Assembly: GCA_036936605.1 (NCBI GenBank) | Contig: JAUPFV010000004.1 | Span: 180,314,807 to 180,378,806 of the forward strand | Reading direction: 5' to 3' | Length of the DNA: 64,000 nt | Source: Limnanthes douglasii subsp. nivea | Lineage: Eukaryota > Streptophyta > Magnoliopsida > Brassicales > Limnanthaceae | In this document: one piece after another, positions 57,920 through 64,000 of the stretch | How positions within the stretch are numbered: position 1 is the first letter of the stretch | Layout of the letters: every line of letters starts with the position of its first letter | The notes under the pieces: generated by a model | What the model was told of the DNA's origin: nothing | The model's database searches: none | The model's input: the letters and a program-made list of their open reading frames with translations, nothing else | Translations under genes and position numbers: made by a program

Positions 57920-58698
57920 TCGAACGGGGCCTCTTCAACAGAGTCCTCCATCACTTCCTCCATGATTGTTGAAGGGATTTCAGCAGCTGTAGTGGGGAGA
58001 GGGTTTAAGCTTGATTCAGCCTTATCTCCGGACTGATGGGCCTCATAATCTCTTTGGTTTCTGCTCTCCGGTAGTATGTTTGGAGCAGATGTTTCTGGTA
58101 GAAGGTTTGGATTAGACCCCTCCGGTCCGAACAGCCTGTCCTTAGGAGCTCTAATTGGCACCTTTGATCCGGTGCTGCTATCTTTTACCCCCGATCTTGA
58201 GGGGGTATTTCTGGTTCCTTGGCCTTTAACCAGCCGGCCTTTCCTCTTATCAACCAGCTTTTCAGGAGAGCGCTCCGTGTCTGATCCCATTGCAAGAAAG
58301 GGAGAAGGCTTTCTAAAGCTAGTGGCTGTGACTCCTGGCTCGACGTTAGGTACTGATTCCTGAACTGAGGAACCAGAAATTATGGGGGAGAGAGTGGTTT
58401 GAAATAGTTTTCTAGGCTTGGTACCTTTGGAAGAGGACGAGCCACGATCTGACTCAGATGCAGAAGTGATAGGTCTGTCAACAGGTGAGGTGGGTAACCC
58501 TGCTGCGATCCGTCTCTCTCTTTCGACTTTTTGAGCCTTCTCCAACTCAGAAAGGTTGAGCCACCTGCCTTTGACAAGAGCGTTCCTCGCTGTAAACATA
58601 AACTATTGAACTAAACTTTTTCTTTAGAGAGAGAAAGCTTTGAGAGTTTTTACAGAAGTAAGTTTGAAGGAGATGGTAAAACAGTGGAAATGAATTTG

Positions 58699-58706
58699 TA
58701 TTTATA
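58699..58706 (-). promoter_or_regulatory. TATA box of element B antisense gene
   Basis: CTATAAATA on the minus strand about 100 bp before ATG 58599, followed by a CT-rich leader, as in plant promoters. Confidence 0.6.
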
Positions 58707-59020
58707 GTAAATCTGAAAAAGTAGTTGATTCCTAGGAGAATTCGAAAATTTTGGCAATGATTAAAAGACGACGCTAATGTCACCACCTGTAATCAAAGAG
58801 GTTGCTTTTCGAAGAAGGTGGGTTCGAAATTCAAGGTGAGAAAACGGCTGAAGCAACCAATCAGAGAGTGACACGTGTCCCACGACCTCTAACAAAAACC
58901 GTTTTGAATTCGTGAAGCTTTATCTGTCCGGATAAACCCGTAGACCTGTCCGGATTAAAACTACCCTTGACGTCGGACTGTTTTTCAGGTCTTTGGCAAG
59001 AGTATTTGCACAAACACCTA

Positions 59021-59033
59021 AAAAAGGGGCTCC
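59021..59033 (+). other. Element B polypurine tract
   Basis: 'aaaaaggggctcc' directly before the 3' LTR. Confidence 0.7.
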
Positions 59034-59460
59034 TCATGAGTCCAAACTCTGCACTCTCCCCGGACGAGGACAGATCGGTCCAAGGCCTCCAGACCGGACA
59101 GATCACACGGACCAGACAGATCATTTTGAACACTATGACCATAGGACTGTTCGAACTATGACAAAAGTACTAAAAAACCTAAACACTACTTGACTAAGCT
59201 ACTTGCTCTCCTACTTAGAGCTCATGGGTCTTTGAACATGAACCGGGTCCATTAAACATGACCCGAAAGCCCATAAGGGCCCAAACATCAGGGTATAAAT
59301 ACCCAACCACCTGCATTAACTATGGGTAATGAGAATTAACTGCTACCAAGCTGCTTAATTATCTCTCTACTCTCTACTCTAAACACTTAACACCCACACA
59401 CCACCATAAAATACCAACTAAAATTACCAGCCTACCCTCAGGCAATTATTATCCTCACCA
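59034..59460 (+). repeat. Element B 3' LTR
   Basis: 427 bp, same length as the 5' LTR with about 11 substitutions. Its first two bases read TC rather than TG. Confidence 0.95.
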
Positions 59461-59546
59461 TCCTCAATAGAAATACATAATCAGAATTGTTCCATTAAAC
59501 TTCTATTATTTACACTTTTACTCCTTAAATTTCTATTTCTTTATCA
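59461..59546 (-). repeat. Element D 3' LTR, second part (split)
   Basis: Continues the LTR broken at 49057; the first five bases are the duplicated TCCTC. Ends (on the minus strand, starts) TGATAAAG, directly after the purine tract 'gaactaagggggctac' (59562-59547). Confidence 0.85.
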
Positions 59547-59996
59547 GTAGCCCCCTTAGTTCTCATGTCAGTAAATGAATGAGAACTAAATGTCTTTGAA
59601 TCCTACCAAAATCCATATCAGAAACTCCCAATTTTAAAATCAATGATATCTTTTCTTTCACCTCGAATCTTTTCAGACGAAAATTTAGAATGTAATCATC
59701 GAATTTTTCCAAACGTGCCAACACATTAGAACACTCAAATTAAAAAATATAAGCATCGAATCTTTCCAAACGTGCTCATACATCAGAACTCTCAAGAAAA
59801 TAACCAATCTCCGAAATCGTTTCGAAGTAAACCTCTATAAAATCTAACCGTTCAGATTCATCATGAATACCTAGCTACTAGACTTATAGCTAGTTAGCTA
59901 GTCTGACAGATGTCGAACTCATAACCCTATCACCGTTTTGTATTCGACCCATTAATCACAAAGTCTTTTCCACTTCTACACACTTCCTCATTCTCC

Positions 59997-60004
59997 TATA
60001 AATT
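59997..60004 (+). promoter_or_regulatory. TATA box of element D antisense gene
   Basis: TATAAATT in 'ctcctataaattcatt', about 150 bp before ATG 60149. Confidence 0.6.
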
Positions 60005-60148
60005 CATTAGCAACTCATTATTTGCTTCACAACCCAAATTTCTTGAGAGAGAAACAACAAACCCTTGGTTACCTTCAACACTTTCTTCAAATTTCCGAGT
60101 TATCTTCACCGGAAAACCCATACTTTTCGGTCAATATCCATCCACTTT

Positions 60149-63088
60149 ATGAGAAAAAATATAAAATCTAGAAGATCTAAGGCTAAGATACCTAAAAAAC
60201 CTAAATCTCTAAAGCCTGACAATAATCTAGTCTTCGGATCGTACAACTATTTTTGTATAACTGAAAGAGCAGAAGAGTACAAAGCTGTCAGATTAATCAA
60301 TAGCGCTCCATTCCGAACAAAAACTAAGACCACTTACTACGGTAACTTCGATGCATCTAAAGTCCCGATTTTTTCATTTTCTCCTGCTACCGACGAATGT
60401 CGTTCCTCTAAAATTCAAACGCCCGGAACATCTCGAACCTCTTCTTCTCGAGTAAAAGTATCACCTCTGATTAGTGAGGAATCAAACAAATCCTCTTCGA
60501 AACAAACCTTTTCGAAAAAACTGAACTCATTTATTCTTGAACTTGTCCTCCACCAACCCGTAGAAAAAAAACTTTAATAGCCATGGGAGATGATTCTGAT
60601 GCTGCTCCAACTTCCCCCTCATCGAATCCACCTAATCAGTCTCCTCATCAGAGATAAATAGTCGAGGAAGCTTCATTACCTCAACCAAATCTCTCCGAAG
60701 ATCCTCCCCAACCAAGGGATGAAACATTACAAGCCGACAAAGCTGATTCAGAAGCTACCCATTTTGATAATAAAGCTGAGTCCGATGAAAGAGACTCAGA
60801 AAGTTCGTAAGCCTCGAAAAAAGAAGGCATTGGGTACTATTTTGGATGAAGAAAGAGCAGCCATTGGCGGAAACCTGAGAGAAATCGAGATTGACTACAT
60901 TATTAAGTTGAATAAAGTTCCGTATATATACTATCAAGAGAGTCAAACATCGGATTTAAATAAATAATAGGGAATGGGAGACAAAATAACCGTTCGACTA
61001 CCTAAGAAAGGGGAAACTCCCTTAGATTGTAAAAATGAAGAACTGATGGTCTACCCCGAAATCATCAATTGGGATGTTCGGTTCCCACTGGATCCTATGA
61101 TTGTGGAGCACTTCAAACTTCTTAACCTGTGCCCAACTCAAGTGACATCGAATCAGTGGTTCACTCTTATGTCTGTGATCATGGCCTCTCGGTTGTCCAA
61201 GATTTTGATCAACATCAAGGATTTCATATCCTTGACAAAATTATCAAAAGGTCCGAAGCTCTAATTCTACTACCTCACTCTAGTAGATGATTTATAAACA
61301 TCGATGATCTCCTGGAGGCGGACAAATTTTGGAAACAAAAGTTTATTCATCTCAGGAGCATGGGAGAACGGTAAAGAAATATCTGATGCCAACCATCGAA
61401 ATTAAACCTCATCTGGAGAAGTAATCGTAAGTACTTCGAACATTATAAATTTTAAGATAAATTAGCATTTAACAGTTGTATTCCTTATTCCTTATTTATT
61501 TGTATGATCATTTCAGAAATTCCAAGGCGGTACGCTATTCGTCGGACAACGGCCAAAGATATTTTCAAAAAACTTGCCGCTTCGGCCGAAATAGAGTGGA
61601 ACAACGCTTTCCACACCGCATTCCAACCGATCAACTTCCTCAATAGTCACCTCTTTCCCATCACACTTGGAGCCTTGCCTCCTCCAAATCTGATGGATCA
61701 ACCCAACCCTCATCACACTTGCAAAAGATTAGTTCAACCTGACTGTAAGGCATTCCTCTCTATCCGCAATAGGTCAGAGAGTCACTTGTCCCAAAAGAAG
61801 AAGGAAAAAAGGAAAATAAAGATAAAAAAACAACTAGCACATCTGGCGTTAGCCCTTCAACACAATCGAAGCCTAAACATCAAAAAAGAAAAGCAGCAGA
61901 AAAAACTCTTTCAACCATCGAAGAAGAGGAAGAGCAAGAACCTCTTTCAAACAAGAAGAAGAATTCCACGCCTTCGAAAAGCAAAAGTTTCATCAGTCCT
62001 CATAAGAAGAAAAATAAAAAATCAAAGGTCATCGAATACACACTGCTCGATGAGGATGAGGTCATAACTATTGGGAACCTGGAAATCCTTCTCTCGAAAA
62101 GAAAACAACCAATGATGATGCTACAATCATCATCGAGGACAATGCAGATGATGATAATCAAAATGACGACCACTTCGATCCCGATAGCTTCATTAATTTT
62201 AATATGTCTCAGGAACTTGCTGGAGAGGACGATCCTGTCATCCAAGATATTCAGACTCGCATGCACAATTTGGGAGAAAGTCTACCAACGAAGTGTCTCT
62301 AGAAATCATATGTCTTTCTATTCCAACTACCTCTCTAGACATGATTCCTCGTCCTAGCCCAACAGGTTTTCCTCCTCCTCCACCCAACCCTGATGTCTTT
62401 GCTGCACTCCAACCATTTGCTGATCTTGATGTTGCAGTAAAATCGCTTTCTTCACAAGTTGAGGCTTCCCACAGTCACTTGAAGCGATTGGCCAAAGACA
62501 TGGTTCACTATAAGGGAATTACCGATACTGAGAAATAACTGAGAGAAAAATTCAGAATCAAGTAATCGAGCAATTCCAAATCTTTGAAGCGACAATATCT
62601 GAGCTTATTCGAGGAATGATTTTCGTCAAAAGCCATTTGCAAGTGCAATATTATGCTGATAAAGAAAGTCTTACTGCCTTGCATCAAGAGGAGATGAACA
62701 AGCGCAAAACTAAACATGCTGAAGAGTTGGCTGCTGAAAAGCTTAAATCTGAAGGTCTCCAAACTTCTCTTTCTACCAGCGAAGCAGAAAAGAAAGAATT
62801 GACTAATGAGATAGCCACGCTGAAGGCTAATTTTAAAAAGAAAAAAAAACTGATGTCACTGCCGCAGAAGCTGAATGCTCTAAGGATATGTTAGTTGATA
62901 TTAATAATGGTAAAGAAGAGACATCCATCACTCTTCTTCGAGAGCTTCATGCGACTTATCCAAAAATCAATCTTTCTAGTTTTTGGAATGATATTCACGT
63001 CGAACGGCGCCCTAGTAAAGCCTTCGATCCTATCCCAAGCTCATCATCATCTGAAAAAGAATCATCCGAAGAGGAGCCGTCTGAATAA
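60149..63088 (+). pseudogene. Element D antisense gene (aORF), spliced, decayed
   Basis: Starts MRKNIKSRRSKAKIPKKPK, then YNYFCITERAEEYKAVRLI, closely matching the antisense gene of A. Stops break the frame near 60577 and 60970. The Transposase_28-like block (60974-61264) reads INWDVRFPLDPMIVEHFKL and LMSVIMASRLSKI. A GT-AG intron (61427-61516) follows. Exon 2 has KFQGGT in one frame, basic runs (61790-62030), acidic stretches, a coiled coil (62440-62880) and the end SSSSSEKESSEEEPSE at 63088. Several frameshifts and stops. Function unknown. Confidence 0.75.
61427..61516 (+). other. Predicted intron in element D antisense gene
   Basis: GTAAGT at 61427 and TTTCAG ending at 61516, 90 bp, AT-rich, at the same point as in A and B (just after the RS(N/D) that ends the Transposase_28-like block). 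Confidence 0.7.
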
Positions 63089-63100
63089 TTTTTGATGTCC

Positions 63101-64000
63101 TTTGATTTTATGTTACCTTTATTGTATTTGTGAGATTAGTATCCTACCCACTATACTTCATCGAATTAATCTAATTGACAGATGTCTCTGTTTATTTTTC
63201 ATTTTTATCATCAATATTAATTATTCGAAATTAACAATCTTGAAATATTTTTGTAAATATAACTCCTTAAATATGACAACGCATTTGAGAAATAAAACCA
63301 CCAAACTAAATACGATTCTAGCTCAAGGAATTGAAAGATGTCGTAGACGGTTGTGGAGCAATAAATACCGAAAGATTCGTAGGTATATCATACGATCATT
63401 AACCTCAAACTTAAGTCAGATATATTATACTAACAATTCATCAACAAATGAATCAATAGACAAAAGAATATAATGATGCAATTCCTCATAATTATTCTAA
63501 ACAACCATAAAAAGTCATATTATACATTGCTATATTTTACAAGCAAAATATGGTTCAAAATCTTACACACTCTGAAGACTGGGTGAGAGTCGATGAATCA
63601 TAAGTGTGTACAAATATATATGCTTCGAATTGAAATTGTTTAAAAAAGTTAGACTATGTATACGATCTAGCTAAATGATTCTAAAATTAACACCACTAAA
63701 TCGTGTAACCAAGTTGTTAATTCATGTAATAATTTTTAAATTAGTAACCTTTTAATTGTCGAACAAGGTAGCATAATTGGTTGCCGACGAAGGTTAATTC
63801 ATGTAATAATTTTTAAATTAGTAAAATTTTAATTATCGAACAAGATATCATAATTGATTGTTTTTTGGTCGTCGGTAGATTTAGTTCACGACATAGTTTC
63901 ACGTAGATCTTCCACACACATAAACATCTTCATAATATAGCACTAATGCGAAATCTAAACATCTAAAAACTCCAAATCAAATAGTTTCAACATCTCCGAC
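63101..64000. other. AT-rich end of window with a 77-bp tandem repeat
   Basis: No recognisable integrase or host gene. 63716-63792 is repeated at 63793-63868 ('gttaattcatgtaataattttt...' unit of 77 bp, two copies with a few changes). A frame at 63272-63473 is basic but has no family resemblance. Confidence 0.5.

Larger units (their letters stand above)
55622..58599 (-). pseudogene. Element B antisense gene (aORF), spliced, one frameshift
   Basis: Best preserved copy. Exon 1 runs from ATG 58599 to 57256: a Ser/Pro-rich N-terminal part to about 57901, then after a frameshift the block KWGIPENVKIRIPIHPETPMDCK, FNWGLRFPLDPEIVRYF, LMSCIMASRLSGI and FLFVSGAWENDRK, resembling Transposase_28 (putative gypsy-type transposon, PF04195). 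An intron 57255-57178 follows. Exon 2 (57177-55622) has basic runs (KMKGKKKRGKK, KRNRKQ, REAKKKKTSKG), a coiled coil of about 130 residues, and an acidic end with two DDPKGK(R/K)VDEG repeats. About 965 residues in all. It is convergent with pol. Role unknown; a nuclear DNA-associated function is only a guess. Confidence 0.8.
49058..59460 (+). mobile_element. Tat-lineage Ty3/gypsy retrotransposon B, young but defective
   Basis: 10.4 kb with two 427-bp LTRs (49058-49484, 59034-59460) differing at about 11 positions by eye, and a 5-bp duplication TCCTC. Full order: primer-binding site, gag, protease, RT, RNase H, second RNase H, integrase, antisense gene, purine tract. gag through RNase H lie in one frame with three nonsense codons (50134, 51733, 51898). 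Integrase has a 1-nt frameshift, an internal deletion and a 17-bp duplication. It sits inside the LTR of element D, so it is younger than D. Confidence 0.95.
59461..63100 (-). mobile_element. Tat-lineage retrotransposon D (minus strand), 3' part
   Basis: Right-hand portion of the element whose LTR starts at 48835. The LTR remainder and purine tract are followed by its antisense gene on + (60149-63088). gag and pol should lie further right on the minus strand, but I could not recognise integrase up to 64000, so pol is either beyond the window or lost. The right limit given is only where recognised sequence stops. Confidence 0.75.

Noticed and set aside
63272..63473. Small basic protein of 66 codons
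   Set aside because: No family resemblance, AT-driven composition, no neighbouring support.

Overview
This is plant nuclear DNA, almost certainly from a flowering plant. It is AT-rich, carries several Ty3/gypsy elements of the Tat type (two RNase H domains and a long antisense gene before the 3' LTR), a plant L1-type LINE with an RNase H domain, a MULE carrying a plant mobile domain (PMD) gene, an hAT-type MITE and a Ty1/copia relic. I found no convincing ordinary host gene, no tRNA, no rRNA and no CRISPR array. The window reads as a nest of transposable elements, probably pericentromeric or other repeat-rich intergenic DNA. The species cannot be named from the sequence.

Layout. (1) 1-7.3 kb: a palindromic (foldback) element whose two arms (about 119-641 and 6439-7290) are separated by an apparently intact minus-strand LINE, inserted in the loop of the palindrome with a 16-bp target duplication. 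(2) 7.9-13.06 kb: a MULE with about 100-bp terminal inverted repeats, holding a decayed transposase on + and a decayed PMD gene on -, interrupted by a 411-bp hAT MITE with a perfect 8-bp duplication. (3) 13.06-15.95 and 31.6-35.1 kb: AT-rich tracts with a recurring 'cttgtgaaacat' motif, possibly two halves of one tract. Between them lies a putative DNA element (15962-30149) carrying a degenerate minisatellite, into which Tat element A (16824-28022, + strand) has inserted, followed by a truncated Tat fragment (30741-31640). (4) 35.1-39.3 kb: AT-rich sequence with a copia relic. (5) 39336-48575: Tat element C on the minus strand, with a 5-bp duplication, no integrase and a 532-bp inverted duplication in gag. 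(6) 48835-about 63.1 kb: Tat element D on the minus strand; its 3' LTR is split by the young Tat element B (49058-59460, + strand, 427-bp LTRs differing at about 11 sites, duplication TCCTC).

How the parts work together. Each Tat element has LTR, primer-binding site, gag, protease, RT, RNase H, a second archaeal-type RNase H and integrase (lost in C) on its sense strand. A convergent antisense gene lies between pol and the 3' LTR. In A, B and D that antisense gene has its own TATA box about 100-170 bp before its ATG and a short GT-AG intron (78-90 bp) at the same place in the protein. It encodes a conserved N-terminal block, a Transposase_28-like block, basic nuclear-signal-like runs, a coiled coil and an acidic serine-rich tail. 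This spliced, independently promoted antisense gene is the most interesting system in the window. All copies except the LINE ORFs carry stops or frameshifts.
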